The position numbers and the translations under genes are program-made. This document shows positions 28,382 to 37,701 of a stretch of 64,000 nt of DNA, in pieces (the first letter of the stretch is position 1; every line of letters starts with the position of its first letter). The stretch comes from Synechococcus sp. AG-679-C18 (GTDB taxonomy: Bacteria > Cyanobacteriota > Cyanobacteriia > PCC-6307 > Cyanobiaceae). The stretch is from positions 1 through 64,000 of the forward strand of contig QCUL01000006.1 of NCBI GenBank assembly GCA_003210755.1. The letters are read 5' to 3'. The notes beneath the pieces were generated by a model, which saw only the letters and a program-made list of their open reading frames with translations, was not told the origin of the DNA and made no database searches.

Positions 28382-29428
28382 ATGTTTGGTCTGATCGGAC
28401 ATTCCACTAGTTTCGAAGCTGCAAGGCGTAAAGCTTCTGAGCTGGGTTTCGATCACATTGCCGAGGGGGATCTGGATGTTTGGTGCAGTGCACCACCTCA
28501 GCTCGTAGAACGCGTGGAGGTCACAAGCCTCACAGGCAAAAAGATCGAAGGCGCCTATATCGATTCCTGTTTTGTTCCGGAAATGCTGAGCCGCTTTAAA
28601 ACAGCTCGGCGAAAAGTTTTAAACGCTATGGAGCTCGCCCAGAAAAAGGGCATCAATATCACCGCGCTCGGAGGTTTCACCTCTATCATTTTTGAGAATT
28701 TTAATCTTCTCAAGCATCAAACCATTCGAAGTACGACCCTCGAGTGGGAACGTTTCACTACAGGAAATACACACACTGCTTGGGTCATTAGCCGTCAGGT
28801 AGAGATCAATGCTCCGCTGCTGGGCATTGATTTGAGCAAGGCTCGAGTGGCCATCGTTGGAGCTACCGGAGATATCGGTAGTGCTGTATGTCGCTGGTTG
28901 ACTCAGCGAACTGGAATCGGTGAGTTGCTTATGGTCGCTCGTCAGCAGCAGCCTCTCCTAGACCTGCGAGAAACACTTGGATGTGGCCGCATTCTCAGCT
29001 TGGAGGAAGCATTGCCAGAGGCAGATGTTGTGGTTTGGGTGGCAAGCATGCCTCGAACCCTTGAAATCGATGCTGATCGCTTACAAAAACCCTGCCTGAT
29101 GATCGATGGTGGCTATCCAAAAAATCTTGATTCCCGAGTGGCTGGAGAAGGTGTTCATGTTTTAAAAGGTGGCATTGTCGAATTTGTCTCTGATATCGGT
29201 TGGACGATGATGGAGAACGCTGAGTGGCAGATGGAGAAGCCCCAGAGGCAAATGTTTGCTTGTTTTGCTGAAGCGATTCTTCTTGAATTCGAGTCTTGTC
29301 ATACCAATTTCAGTTGGGGTAGGAACAACATCACGCTTGAGAAAATGGATTTCATTGGTGCCGCTTCGGTTCGCCATGGCTTCTCAACTCTCAACCTTCA
29401 AGGACAGCTTCAGGCTTCCGCTGCCTGA
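28382..29428 (+). CDS. aar: Long-chain acyl-ACP reductase
   Basis: A 348-residue enzyme that reduces acyl-ACP to fatty aldehyde using NADPH, feeding ADO. The N-terminus [18 protein letters not shown] at the ATG 28382 is the family start; an in-frame upstream start at 28307 would add 25 residues with no match to the family. The Rossmann motif is [14 protein letters not shown] (about 158-171). The catalytic Cys is in [13 protein letters not shown]. It is followed 20 bases later by accA, then a dehydrogenase and folE, an arrangement linking aldehyde production to fatty-acid synthesis. Confidence 0.97.
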   Translation: MFGLIGHSTSFEAARRKASELGFDHIAEGDLDVWCSAPPQLVERVEVTSLTGKKIEGAYIDSCFVPEMLSRFKTARRKVLNAMELAQKKGINITALGGFTSIIFENFNLLKHQTIRSTTLEWERFTTGNTHTAWVISRQVEINAPLLGIDLSKARVAIVGATGDIGSAVCRWLTQRTGIGELLMVARQQQPLLDLRETLGCGRILSLEEALPEADVVVWVASMPRTLEIDADRLQKPCLMIDGGYPKNLDSRVAGEGVHVLKGGIVEFVSDIGWTMMENAEWQMEKPQRQMFACFAEAILLEFESCHTNFSWGRNNITLEKMDFIGAASVRHGFSTLNLQGQLQASAA

Positions 29429-29448
29429 CGTTCACAGATTTGGTTTTC

Positions 29449-30438
29449 ATGGCACGTCGCCCTTTGCTCGAGTTTGAGAAGCCTCTGATAGAGCTTGAAC
29501 AGCAGATTGAGCAGATCCGCCAGCTGGCCAGGGATTCAGAAGTTGATGTCAGCCAGCAATTGCTTCAGTTGGAGACTCTTGCTGCACGCAGACGAGAGGA
29601 AATCTTCCAAAACTTAACCCCAGCCCAGAAAATTCAGGTTGCCCGTCATCCTCATCGACCAAGCACCTTGGATTTTATTCAGATGTTTTGCGACGATTGG
29701 GTTGAGCTGCATGGAGATCGGCGTGGAAGTGATGACCAGGCTTTAGTGGGTGGAATTGGGCGCTTGGGTAATCGCTCAGTAATGCTCCTGGGCCATCAAA
29801 AAGGGCGGGACACGAAGGAGAATGTGGCTCGTAACTTTGGGATGGCCACGCCTGGCGGATATCGCAAAGCCCTCCGACTCATGGAGCATGCCGATCGTTT
29901 TGGCCTCCCAATTCTTTCGTTCATCGATACGCCTGGTGCCTACGCAGGACTGCTGGCTGAAGAACAGGGCCAAGGTGAAGCGATCGCGGTAAATCTCCGT
30001 GAAATGTTCCGTCTACGTGTGCCAATCATCGCCACGGTCATTGGGGAGGGGGGTTCGGGAGGTGCTCTTGGAATCGGCGTCGCTGACAGGCTGCTGATGT
30101 TTGAACACAGTGTTTACACCGTGGCGAGTCCTGAGGCCTGCGCATCCATTCTGTGGCGGGACGCTGCCAAGGCACCGGAAGCGGCATCAGCGTTGCGAAT
30201 AACCGGCCAAGATTTACTGGGTCTGGGTGTTGTCGATGAGGTCCTTCCAGAACCATCCGGTGGAAATAATTGGGCCCCATTAGAGGCTGGAGCAACCCTG
30301 CGGGAAGCCCTAGAGCGCAATCTCTCTGAGTTGGGGGCTCTTCCACAGCAAGAACTACGTGATCAGCGTTATCAAAAGTTCCGAGTGATGGGTCGTTTCC
30401 TCGATCCAACCTCGTCAGAAGGCGATTCGGCTTCTTAA
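29449..30438 (+). CDS. accA: Acetyl-CoA carboxylase carboxyltransferase alpha subunit
   Basis: A 329-residue subunit which with AccD transfers carboxyl from biotin to acetyl-CoA, giving malonyl-CoA for fatty acids. The N-terminus [20 protein letters not shown] fits from the ATG at 29449; an in-frame TTG lies three codons earlier. Carboxyltransferase motifs are [31 protein letters not shown] and the oxyanion region [12 protein letters not shown]. It lies directly after aar in a gene order that puts fatty-acid supply next to alkane synthesis. Confidence 0.96.
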   Translation: MARRPLLEFEKPLIELEQQIEQIRQLARDSEVDVSQQLLQLETLAARRREEIFQNLTPAQKIQVARHPHRPSTLDFIQMFCDDWVELHGDRRGSDDQALVGGIGRLGNRSVMLLGHQKGRDTKENVARNFGMATPGGYRKALRLMEHADRFGLPILSFIDTPGAYAGLLAEEQGQGEAIAVNLREMFRLRVPIIATVIGEGGSGGALGIGVADRLLMFEHSVYTVASPEACASILWRDAAKAPEAASALRITGQDLLGLGVVDEVLPEPSGGNNWAPLEAGATLREALERNLSELGALPQQELRDQRYQKFRVMGRFLDPTSSEGDSAS

Positions 30439-30462
30439 GCTGGAGACGATCGCTGAGGCTCT

Positions 30463-31170
30463 TTGTCCTCTGTACTAATAACTGGAGCATCACGCGGCAT
30501 TGGTCGCAGTGCTGCCTTCGCTTTTGCTGAGGCTGGCTGGGACCTTCTTTTGTTGTCCCGCAGTCAATCCTCTCTTCAATCTCTCGCAACTGAATTGGCA
30601 TCTACAGGCCAACGCGTTAACTATGGAGCCGTTGATCTGACCAAACCTGAGGAGATTGCTCCAGGAGTGTCAACACTGCTCAGCCAGGGTTTAACACCTT
30701 CTGTACTCATCAACAACGCTGGCGCCGCGTGGACAGGAGGGTTGCTAGAGATGCCTTTGGAAAGCTGGAATTGGCTAATGCAGCTCAACCTCACCAGCGT
30801 CTTTCAAATGTGTTCTGCTGTCGTTCCTGCGATGCGTCCTTCCGGTGGTCTAGTGATTAACATCAGCAGCCATGCAGCTCGTAACGCATTCCCTAATTGG
30901 GGTGCTTACTGCACAGTGAAAGCTGCGCTTGCCAGCTTTACGCGTTGTCTCGCTGAAGAGGAAAGAGGCAATGGGATTCGCGCTTGTACGCTCACTCTTG
31001 GCGCTGTAGACACGTCACTTTGGGACTCTCCTACGGTCCAAAGTTCTTTTGATCGGCGTGCAATGCTCCCAGCCGAACAAGCTGCTGTTACGCTTCTTAA
31101 TCTTGCGCAGCAGCCCTCCACACAAGTTGTTGAAGACCTCACTTTAATGCCAGCTACTGGTGCCTTCTAA
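30463..31170 (+). CDS. Short-chain dehydrogenase/reductase
   Basis: A 235-residue SDR enzyme. It has the NAD(P) motif ITGASRGIGRSAAFAFAEAG (6-25), INNAGAAWTGG, and a catalytic set with Ser in NISSHAA and Tyr/Lys in YCTVKAALASF (Y-x-x-x-K). It lies 24 bases after accA and 12 bases before folE. The substrate is unknown. Reductive steps in fatty-acid, aldehyde or pterin metabolism would all fit the neighbours. The start is TTG, so the exact N-terminus is slightly uncertain. Confidence 0.87.
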   Translation: MSSVLITGASRGIGRSAAFAFAEAGWDLLLLSRSQSSLQSLATELASTGQRVNYGAVDLTKPEEIAPGVSTLLSQGLTPSVLINNAGAAWTGGLLEMPLESWNWLMQLNLTSVFQMCSAVVPAMRPSGGLVINISSHAARNAFPNWGAYCTVKAALASFTRCLAEEERGNGIRACTLTLGAVDTSLWDSPTVQSSFDRRAMLPAEQAAVTLLNLAQQPSTQVVEDLTLMPATGAF

Positions 31171-31182
31171 AACACCCCTGAC

Positions 31183-31926
31183 ATGACTTCTACTATTCCT
31201 GCTATTTCCAACGGGACATTGCCTCCTCTCAGTGCTGGGGCTCAATCCGTCTCTCAGAGAATCCGCAAACGTCTAATCGATCAGGACATTTCGTTCCTGG
31301 CCAATGACAACATCGCTGCCTTTATTCAATCAGGTGAGTTAGACGAACTTGAGCACGAAGTCGCTGATCGTGTCAGGGAGCTTCTCCGCAGCTTGGTCAT
31401 TGATATTGATAATGATCACAACACCGCTGAGACAGCAGAGCGAGTCGCTCGTATGTATCTCCGTGAGGTTTTCAAGGGTCGCTATCACCATCAACCGAAG
31501 GTTGCGAGCTTTCCTAATGTCAAACAGCTTGACGAGATTTATACAGTTGGCCCAATCACTGTTAGATCTGCATGCTCCCATCACTTGGTTCCAATCATGG
31601 GCAATTGTTGGATTGGGATTAAACCTGGGGATCGGGTCATTGGGCTATCTAAGTTCACCCGTGTTGCTGATTGGGTGTTCTCAAGGCCTCACATTCAAGA
31701 AGAAGCTGTAATGATTCTTGCTGATGAAATTGAACGCTTGTGTGCTCCACAAGGTCTCGGAATCATCATTAAAGCTCAGCATTACTGCATGAAATGGAGA
31801 GGCGTGCGTGAGCCGCAAACCAGCATGGTGAATTCAGTGGTTCGTGGAGACTTTCGGCATGATCCAAGCCTCAAGCAAGAATTTTTCGAGCTTGTCAGGC
31901 AACAGGAAGCAATGCTCAGCACTTGA
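31183..31926 (+). CDS. folE: GTP cyclohydrolase I
   Basis: A 247-residue homologue of GTP cyclohydrolase I, which makes dihydroneopterin triphosphate for folate and pterins. The zinc and active-site boxes are ITVRSACSHHLVPIMG and the later QHYCMKWRGV; the first contains the Cys-x-x-His pair and the second the other Cys. The N-terminal ~60 residues are an extension compared with short bacterial enzymes. It is the last gene of the aar-accA-SDR-folE series, and its product could supply pterin pathways. Confidence 0.94.
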   Translation: MTSTIPAISNGTLPPLSAGAQSVSQRIRKRLIDQDISFLANDNIAAFIQSGELDELEHEVADRVRELLRSLVIDIDNDHNTAETAERVARMYLREVFKGRYHHQPKVASFPNVKQLDEIYTVGPITVRSACSHHLVPIMGNCWIGIKPGDRVIGLSKFTRVADWVFSRPHIQEEAVMILADEIERLCAPQGLGIIIKAQHYCMKWRGVREPQTSMVNSVVRGDFRHDPSLKQEFFELVRQQEAMLST

Positions 31927-31954
31927 TCAGAAGATAAAGTGCTGATGTTCAATA

Positions 31955-32452
31955 TTATTGGATTGGTCCAATGATGTTGCTGCTCACACGCTTTACTTCT
32001 CCATCATTGGTTTTGACAACCAATACTGCCATTACTTTTCTACCACGTTCAGTTTGGCTTATTCGAAATGATTCTTCGCTTGAGTTTGGTACTAGTTTCC
32101 ATGGACCATTCCCTTGGCGCTGATACCAATGAATATCAACTGAGCTGAATTGATCTCCCTCAAGATCAACTTCGGCTCTTAGCAAACGTCCTTGACGTGC
32201 CTCTCCAGCAAGGATGAATTTTTTGAGCCCTTGGATCGACTGTTCAATGTGGCCTTCAGCTTCAAGATCCGTAGAAATTTCTTTGTCGAGCACCTTGATT
32301 TGTGCTTCGGGATCTGCTGTTAGGCCTGGTACGCACTGCAAACTTCCATTTTCTAAACGACATCCAGGGAGCATTCCTTGGGCGAGAGTACTTAGAGGTA
32401 AAAGATTGATCAATGTGAGGAAGATCGCAGATGCTGCAGCCTTGTGAGCCAT
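31955..32452 (-). CDS. Exported hypothetical protein
   Basis: A 165-residue protein from the ATG at 32452, with a signal peptide (hydrophobic about 8-24, SAIFLTLINLLPLSTLAQG). An early Cys pair (PGCRLENGSLQCVPG) could form a disulfide. The rest is beta-rich (VDIHWYQRQGNGPWKLVP), like a periplasmic adhesion or Ig-like module. No named family is recognised. It sits downstream of trpF with 25 bases between, and convergent to folE. Confidence 0.65.
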   Translation of the reverse strand: MAHKAAASAIFLTLINLLPLSTLAQGMLPGCRLENGSLQCVPGLTADPEAQIKVLDKEISTDLEAEGHIEQSIQGLKKFILAGEARQGRLLRAEVDLEGDQFSSVDIHWYQRQGNGPWKLVPNSSEESFRISQTERGRKVMAVLVVKTNDGEVKRVSSNIIGPIQ

Positions 32453-32477
32453 GGAAATCGGTTGAGATGGATGCAAC

Positions 32478-33161
32478 TTATTGCCGAAGCGGTCTGTTGT
32501 CATGAACGGCTCGAACAAGTGCTTGTACTTTGTCGAGATCTTTCACCCCTGGTTTCTCTTCCAGCCGGCTTGATGCATCGAGTCCGTAGGGCGTAATGCG
32601 GTTGAGGAGTTCGGGAATCCATTCGGCGCTGATCCCGCCAGCTAGCCACCAGGCACTGTTGGGTTCGAGCTGTTCGCTAACTCGGATTAACCAGCTTGGG
32701 TCAAGGCGATGCCCTGTTCCACCGAGTTGTTCAGGGCTCCAAGCATCAAGTAACAAGGCATCAACATGAGGTTCATATCGTTTTAATTCTCTGAGATCTT
32801 GTTCAGTACGCAGTCTCAGAGCTTTCCACCAGCGCACCGTTGAATGTTGTTCCTTTAATTGATGGCATCGCTCGGGTGTCTCCGATCCATGGAGCTGAAC
32901 AACGGTTGGAGTTCCCTTGCCTTTAAGTGCGCTTTGCAGTGATCTGTCCGAAGGATCTGCAACAACCCAGACCCGCTCTACGCGTGGATGAACACGCTCT
33001 AATTCGGCGAAGATGGCGCGTCGGAGTTGATCCTCTACGAAACGTGGCGTCGTCTCCACACCGATTACGCCGATCGCCTCAACTCCCATTGCAGCGATGG
33101 AACTGGATTGAGAGAGATCGGTGAGACCACAAATCTTCAGAGCAATGGCCGAATCGGACAT
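32478..33161 (-). CDS. trpF: Phosphoribosylanthranilate isomerase
   Basis: A 227-residue TIM-barrel enzyme of tryptophan synthesis that converts phosphoribosylanthranilate to CdRP. The catalytic Cys is in ALKICGLTDLSQ (about 7-18), and the catalytic Asp is in DALLLDAW. The substrate phosphate loop region LAGGISAEWIPELL follows, then the YGLDASSRLE ending. It is the first gene of a two-gene minus-strand unit with the exported hypothetical protein and is divergent from the site-2 protease gene. Confidence 0.95.
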   Translation of the reverse strand: MSDSAIALKICGLTDLSQSSSIAAMGVEAIGVIGVETTPRFVEDQLRRAIFAELERVHPRVERVWVVADPSDRSLQSALKGKGTPTVVQLHGSETPERCHQLKEQHSTVRWWKALRLRTEQDLRELKRYEPHVDALLLDAWSPEQLGGTGHRLDPSWLIRVSEQLEPNSAWWLAGGISAEWIPELLNRITPYGLDASSRLEEKPGVKDLDKVQALVRAVHDNRPLRQ

Positions 33162-33229
33162 TCAATCGAGGTGCTCGAGGTGTTCCTTTCTAGGATTGAA
33201 ACATTGGGCCGCGGCGGCGCTCAACGGAG

Positions 33230-34501
33230 GTGTTCATGGGCGATGGATGGCAGCTAATGCGGATTCGAGGCATTCCGCTTCGGGTTCACCCGAGCTGGTT
33301 CATCATTTTGGTGCTGTTCACACTTGCTTTTCAGCAACAAGCAGCGCGGCTTCCAGATGCATCTGGCTCGCCCTTGCTGAGTTGGTTAGTTGGTTTGGCA
33401 ACTGCACTCTTGCTCTTTATCTCTGTTCTTTTGCACGAACTTGGCCATTCCCTTGTTGCACTTAGGGAGGGTGTCAAGGTAATCAGCATCACGCTGATCT
33501 TGTTTGGTGGTGTTGCTCGGGTTGAGCGTGAATGCTCTACAGCAATGGGGGCTTTCAGGGTGGCCGCGGCAGGTCCAGCTGTCAGCTTTGTTCTTGCCGG
33601 CTTGCTTCTGGCCAGTCAGCATGCTGCAGCTCACGCCAATCCCTTGTTGGGCAATCTTGTTGGTCAGCTTGGTGCTCTCAATTTGGTCTTGGCTGTATTT
33701 AATCTTTTGCCTGGGTTACCGCTGGATGGAGGCTTGATTCTTAAGTCCTTGGTCTGGCAGTTCACTGGTAGTCAACGCCGAGGAATTCAGGTTGCCACCA
33801 CCACCGGTCGGCTACTTTCTCTGACCTTGATCATGTTGGGGATTTGGTGGTTTCTCAATGGTGGTGGAATCACCGCTCTTTGGTTTGTCCTTTTGGGTTG
33901 GTTTGGAATGGGAGCTTCGCGCTCTCAAGCTCAAACATTGGCGCTGCAGCAGCTCTTAGTGCGCTTGCGGGTGGGACCTTCTTCCTCTAAGCGTTTTCGA
34001 GTGATGGAATCAGATCAGTCTTTGCGACGCCTCAGCCAAATGCGTCTAAGAGGAGCTGAGTCTGAGGAAGATCTGCTACCCGACTGGGTGCTTGTTTGTC
34101 GTTCTGGTCGCTGGGTTGGATTTGTCACTGATCAACCACTTAAGGAATTGTCTGTTCAAAACTGGGATTTTCAGACCGTCGGAGACCATATGCGACCTCT
34201 GGATGAGCTTCCTTCTATCGAAGAATCTGAACCGCTTTGGAAAGCCGTTCTTGCTCTTGAACAGAGTGAGCAGGGAAGATTACTTGTGACTGGTGCTGCG
34301 GGTCTTCCTTCTGGAACGCTCGATCGAAGTGATGTTGGCGAGGCGGTCCTTAAAGGGTTGTCGCTCAAGTTGCCAGCACCACTGCTTGAAGCCTCAAGGC
34401 GTCGAAATGACTATCCCTTTGGTCTACCGCTTCTCCAAGCGGTTACTTCAATGCGTGCATCTGGACTGTTGGATGAAACTTCAGAATCATTGACCCGATA
34501 G
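33230..34501 (+). CDS. Site-2 protease family (M50) with C-terminal CBS-like region
   Basis: A 423-residue intramembrane zinc metalloprotease. The HELGH zinc motif (LLHELGHSLV, about 69-78) and the second motif NLLPGLPLDGGLI (about 160-172) are both present, between membrane helices typical of the Rip3/SREBP-cleaving class. The ~190-residue cytoplasmic tail looks like a CBS-type regulatory domain. It may act in regulated intramembrane proteolysis of anti-sigma factors. The start is GTG 33230, with an ATG two codons later. The last 30 codons overlap the convergent lipoate ligase gene. Confidence 0.85.
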   Translation: MFMGDGWQLMRIRGIPLRVHPSWFIILVLFTLAFQQQAARLPDASGSPLLSWLVGLATALLLFISVLLHELGHSLVALREGVKVISITLILFGGVARVERECSTAMGAFRVAAAGPAVSFVLAGLLLASQHAAAHANPLLGNLVGQLGALNLVLAVFNLLPGLPLDGGLILKSLVWQFTGSQRRGIQVATTTGRLLSLTLIMLGIWWFLNGGGITALWFVLLGWFGMGASRSQAQTLALQQLLVRLRVGPSSSKRFRVMESDQSLRRLSQMRLRGAESEEDLLPDWVLVCRSGRWVGFVTDQPLKELSVQNWDFQTVGDHMRPLDELPSIEESEPLWKAVLALEQSEQGRLLVTGAAGLPSGTLDRSDVGEAVLKGLSLKLPAPLLEASRRRNDYPFGLPLLQAVTSMRASGLLDETSESLTR

Positions 34502-35247
34502 ACATCAGCACGGTCTCTTACGAGTTGATGTTCTCTTCCAGTGATGGGGTTCACGTTCCAGCTGAGTCCTGGCCAGAGCTCCTTAATCGCATCAATAAGT
34601 GCCGCCTCCACGCTCGCAGCTGATGGTTGAAACGGTCGCCAGCAGGGTGGAGCCGTTCCGAATACCTCTTGCCAAAGTTGATTGGGTGGAGCTAAGGGAA
34701 TTTCTCCGTGCTGAAGCAAGTGCCCTCGTTGCCAGAACTGGGCGTTGCCAATGCGCTTTTGTCCGAAAGGATCTACTAAATCGGCCGAGGTGGCACTAGC
34801 GAAGCAATTCTGACTTCCGGCGAGAGCTGGAGCAACGCCTGGATTTAGCTCGAGACCGAGTCGCTGAAAGCCTGAATAAAGCCAAGTATTAAGCCGGCGG
34901 TACGCTTCACGGCGTCGCCGTGGTGGATGCGGCCAGATCAAGGCATAAGTAAGGCCTCCGCCATGCAGAACAGCGCCTCCACCGCTAGGGCGTCGGACCA
35001 ACTTCATGTGATTGCTTTCAACGAGTTCTTGCCAGTGACTTGCAAGTTGTGTCTGGTGGCGTCCAAGTGACAACCAGTGCCCATCCCAGCGGTAAAAGCG
35101 GAGCACGGGCCCAGGTTTTTCCTTTCTGTAGCAATGCTCCAATAACAGGGAGTCGAATGCCATGTGCTCAGGACCTTCGCCGTCGAGAGTCGGTATTAGC
35201 CGACCGCTTGTTTCGAACTCGGACCGGCAGGATGCAGGAATTGACAT
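34411..35247 (-). CDS. Lipoate-protein ligase A family
   Basis: A 278-residue LplA/LipB-family enzyme that attaches lipoate or octanoate to proteins. The family boxes are LRFYRWDGHWLSLGRHQ, RRPSGGGAVLHGGGLTYALI with the conserved R-P-S-G-G-G-x-V-x-H, and an IGNAQFWQRGHLLQHGE segment with the acyl-transfer Lys region shifted to Gln. An R-x-x-G-N-A-Q in place of the expected K is unusual for catalysis. The 3' end overlaps the site-2 protease by 91 bases. Its start codon is 7 bases from the TauE-like start, so a shared promoter would have to sit inside the genes. Confidence 0.8.
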   Translation of the reverse strand: MSIPASCRSEFETSGRLIPTLDGEGPEHMAFDSLLLEHCYRKEKPGPVLRFYRWDGHWLSLGRHQTQLASHWQELVESNHMKLVRRPSGGGAVLHGGGLTYALIWPHPPRRRREAYRRLNTWLYSGFQRLGLELNPGVAPALAGSQNCFASATSADLVDPFGQKRIGNAQFWQRGHLLQHGEIPLAPPNQLWQEVFGTAPPCWRPFQPSAASVEAALIDAIKELWPGLSWNVNPITGREHQLVRDRADVYRVNDSEVSSNSPDARIEVTAWRSGRPKG

Positions 35248-35254
35248 AGCCGGA

Positions 35255-36022
35255 ATGGAGATTTTGGATTGGCTGCTGATTATTCCTCTAGGTCTCCTCG
35301 CAGGCGGGTTAGCAGGTCTGCTAGGGATTGGAGGTGGTTTGATTTTTGCTCCTTTGCTTCTTTGGATGGGATTAAGCCCTCATCAAGCACTTGCGACAAG
35401 CACCTTTGCCATTGTGCCGACGGCCATGAGTGGCACGGCCACTCATCTTCGAGCTCGATCTGTGCCTGCCCGCGCTGGATTGGCCATTGGTATCGCAGCT
35501 TTTTTGACGGCATTAATCTTCAGTCGTTTAGGCCGGTTGGCAGCTGGATGGCATTTGCTGGCCCTTCAAGCATGTCTTTATTTGTTTCTAGCTTGCACGA
35601 TTCAGTCACATCCACAAGATTCAGATTCTGATAAGTACCAGCCTTTTTCTGTTCCAGGTCTTACAGCTGTGGGCGGACTAGCAGGCTTCGCTGGAGGTTT
35701 GCTTGGCTTGGGCGGAGGGCTTGTGATGGTTCCTCTAATGGTTCGGGGGTTTTCGGTTCCGATTCGGCTGGCAATCAGATTCAGCACGGTGGCTGTTGCT
35801 TGTTCAACATCGGCGGCATCTCTTCAGTTTCTTCATGAAGGGAGGGGGCTGCCAACTTTGGGTCTCATTCTGGGTGGAGTTGCTGCGGTCGGTGCTCAGT
35901 GGAGCGCCTCGCGCCTCGATGACGTTAAGGCTGATCGGCTTGCCTGGATGCTGCGTGGTCTAGCCATTTTGTTGGCGTTTGATAGTGCTCGAAGAGCAAT
36001 CCAGCTTGTGATTGAAAGTTGA
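35255..36022 (+). CDS. TauE/SafE-family membrane transporter
   Basis: A 255-residue membrane protein of the TauE/SafE (COG0730) family, proposed sulfite or organosulfur anion exporters. It has two repeated halves with the family motif: GGLAGLLGIGGGLIFAPLLL (about 15-34) and GGLAGFAGGLLGLGGGLVMVP, each in the first helices of a half, with about eight helices in total. The ATG at 35255 is preferred because it begins the first helix shortly after; an upstream frame start at 35162 would run antisense into lplA. Its stop faces the PiT-like gene one base away. Confidence 0.85.
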   Translation: MEILDWLLIIPLGLLAGGLAGLLGIGGGLIFAPLLLWMGLSPHQALATSTFAIVPTAMSGTATHLRARSVPARAGLAIGIAAFLTALIFSRLGRLAAGWHLLALQACLYLFLACTIQSHPQDSDSDKYQPFSVPGLTAVGGLAGFAGGLLGLGGGLVMVPLMVRGFSVPIRLAIRFSTVAVACSTSAASLQFLHEGRGLPTLGLILGGVAAVGAQWSASRLDDVKADRLAWMLRGLAILLAFDSARRAIQLVIES

Positions 36023-36023
36023 T

Positions 36024-37013
36024 TCAGTTCGCGGTCAGTGTGATCAAGGGCTGAATGCCTAACGCGATCATCAGGCTCACGAATAGCCCAACACCAGCTT
36101 TCCAGATGTCATCGCTCAAGATCTTCCCTAAGGGTCCTATGGCGTGATCAGAGCCTTCATTCGAGGATGATTGTTGCCTTAGGACAAGCGCGATTTCACG
36201 ACCTCCCAATAATCCCAGAAACACCCAAGTTGTGCTTAAGGGAAAGGTGCTGAGACGCGCTTCGTAGAGCAAACAGATCCCAAACATCAGGTCGATGACG
36301 GTGGCTGCCCGTAGATCGGATGTGTTGGTTTTTGATCTTAAAACCCCCTGAATCGGTCCCCCTCCAATGGAGACCAGTGCGCATAACCCTGCACAGAGAA
36401 CCATGATGCAAAGCAGCATTGGAACGAATCCGATGCTGCGAGGTAAAAAAATAAATATGTTCGCCAGATCTTGCACCATCCAAAGGCTCCAGAGAAAGCC
36501 TGTTGAGCACCACTGGAGGAAGTACCAGAGTTTGTTGACGTCTGAATCAGGATGATTCCTTTGCTCCAGCAAGCAATCGAGGAGCCACAGTCCGATCCCC
36601 CATGTGGCGAGTCCAAGGCAGAGGGCTAAGAGATACCCCGATACTGATCGCTCGAGAAGTGTGCTGACCTGTTCTGGAACAAAGGCTGAGAGCACAAGAA
36701 AGGAAGTGCTAACAGGAGCCCCCCAGGTTGTGAGGATGAGCAGTGCAACAGGTGGAATGATGTATGCCCAGGTCAAGTATTCAGGCTGCGGAAATGATTC
36801 GAGTCGTCCCCATGAGGGATCTCCACTGTTGATCAACCATCCCAACATCAGAACGACTGTTGTGATCGAGCAAAGAAAAACCATCTGCACCGCTTTTGGC
36901 GTGCATTTTTTATTGGATGTGAGGTAGCTCCCTAGGGTCTGAAGCGAATCATTTGCGGTCACCGAACAGGCGGCTAACAGAAAGCCGATCAACATCCATG
37001 GAGTGATCTCCAT
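36024..37013 (-). CDS. PiT-family-like phosphate permease homologue, divergent
   Basis: A 329-residue protein with about ten hydrophobic helices. Two features recall the PiT inorganic-phosphate transporter: ANDSLQTLGSYLTSNKK at the first helix (compare A-N-D-x-x-N-x-x-G-T in PiT) and TTWGAPVSTSFLVLS in the third. The second copy of the PiT signature near the C-terminus is not recognisable (STTWVFLGLLGG is the closest), so it may not transport phosphate. It follows crr6 with a TAATG overlap, so the two are translationally coupled, and is convergent with the TauE-like gene. Confidence 0.6.
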   Translation of the reverse strand: MEITPWMLIGFLLAACSVTANDSLQTLGSYLTSNKKCTPKAVQMVFLCSITTVVLMLGWLINSGDPSWGRLESFPQPEYLTWAYIIPPVALLILTTWGAPVSTSFLVLSAFVPEQVSTLLERSVSGYLLALCLGLATWGIGLWLLDCLLEQRNHPDSDVNKLWYFLQWCSTGFLWSLWMVQDLANIFIFLPRSIGFVPMLLCIMVLCAGLCALVSIGGGPIQGVLRSKTNTSDLRAATVIDLMFGICLLYEARLSTFPLSTTWVFLGLLGGREIALVLRQQSSSNEGSDHAIGPLGKILSDDIWKAGVGLFVSLMIALGIQPLITLTAN

Positions 37014-37504
37014 TAGCTCTGATCAAGGAGAGTCCAAAATGCTGCGTCTATCTCGTAGCCAACAGTTGCGGCCATTTGGAGCAGATTTCCTCGTTGAGAC
37101 TGAGGCAGGTCTTTCCCTAGGTAATCGAGGAGCATCAACCTTTGGGTGATCCATAGTTCCAGGGCCTGAGGGACGAAGCGAATGCCTTCACTTGGGCTGA
37201 AATCGTGGGGCACCAACATGGCCACGTGTTGAACCAGGCTTCCTCCAGATCGTTCCAGTACCAAAGGGAGCCATGGATAAATGGCATCGGCTCTAAGGGC
37301 CCAAAGACGAGGCTCAGGGCATTCACTCAACTCTCTGGGATCATCTGCTTCCCGCGGCCAGTTGTACTGAAGCTCTAATCCCGCTCCATCATCGAGAAGA
37401 TCCAAAAGGGACCGTCCCATCCAGGGGGTTAACGGCATTAGATCCAGGGATCTAATGGCATCAGGATTAATAACGACGGGTTCCGTTCGACTTCCGACAT
37501 CCAT
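37013..37504 (-). CDS. crr6: NdhI maturation factor CRR6 (DUF1817)
   Basis: A 163-residue soluble protein of the CRR6 family, required in chloroplasts and cyanobacteria for assembly of the NdhI subunit of the NDH-1 complex. Visible family features are SLDLMPLTPWMGRSLLDLLDD near the start, then WPREADDPRELSECPEPRLW and the C-terminal AATVGYEIDAAFW. The NDH-1 CO2-uptake genes lie in the same window (53.7-58.2 kb), which gives a functional link. Its stop overlaps the start of the PiT-like gene by one base. Confidence 0.85.
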   Translation of the reverse strand: MDVGSRTEPVVINPDAIRSLDLMPLTPWMGRSLLDLLDDGAGLELQYNWPREADDPRELSECPEPRLWALRADAIYPWLPLVLERSGGSLVQHVAMLVPHDFSPSEGIRFVPQALELWITQRLMLLDYLGKDLPQSQRGNLLQMAATVGYEIDAAFWTLLDQS

Positions 37505-37583
37505 AGGGGTGTGACAGGCCTTTGCGAATGATGGCTTGAAGAGGGGGTAAGGAGAAAGAATGGAGGGGCTTTATGGATCTGTC

Positions 37584-37688
37584 ATGGTTAGTTCTATTAC
37601 TCAAACTGAAATTTTCATCGCTTTGGTCGTGGCTGCCCATGCCGGTGTCCTGGCTGTTCGCCTGTGTGTGAGTTTGTATCGCGCTTGA
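37584..37688 (+). CDS. psaM: Photosystem I reaction-centre subunit XII (PsaM)
   Basis: A 34-residue peptide from the ATG at 37584 to TGA at 37688, beginning MVSSITQTEIFIALVVAAHA. It has a single hydrophobic helix (about 8-25) and ends VSLYRA. Length, the short polar start, the helix and the LY-basic end fit PsaM, a small subunit near the PSI trimer interface. A basic-rich hypothetical gene starts 13 bases downstream. Recognition is by memory of the family, not alignment. Confidence 0.85.
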   Translation: MVSSITQTEIFIALVVAAHAGVLAVRLCVSLYRA

Positions 37689-37701
37689 TTAGACGTTCGC
37701 T

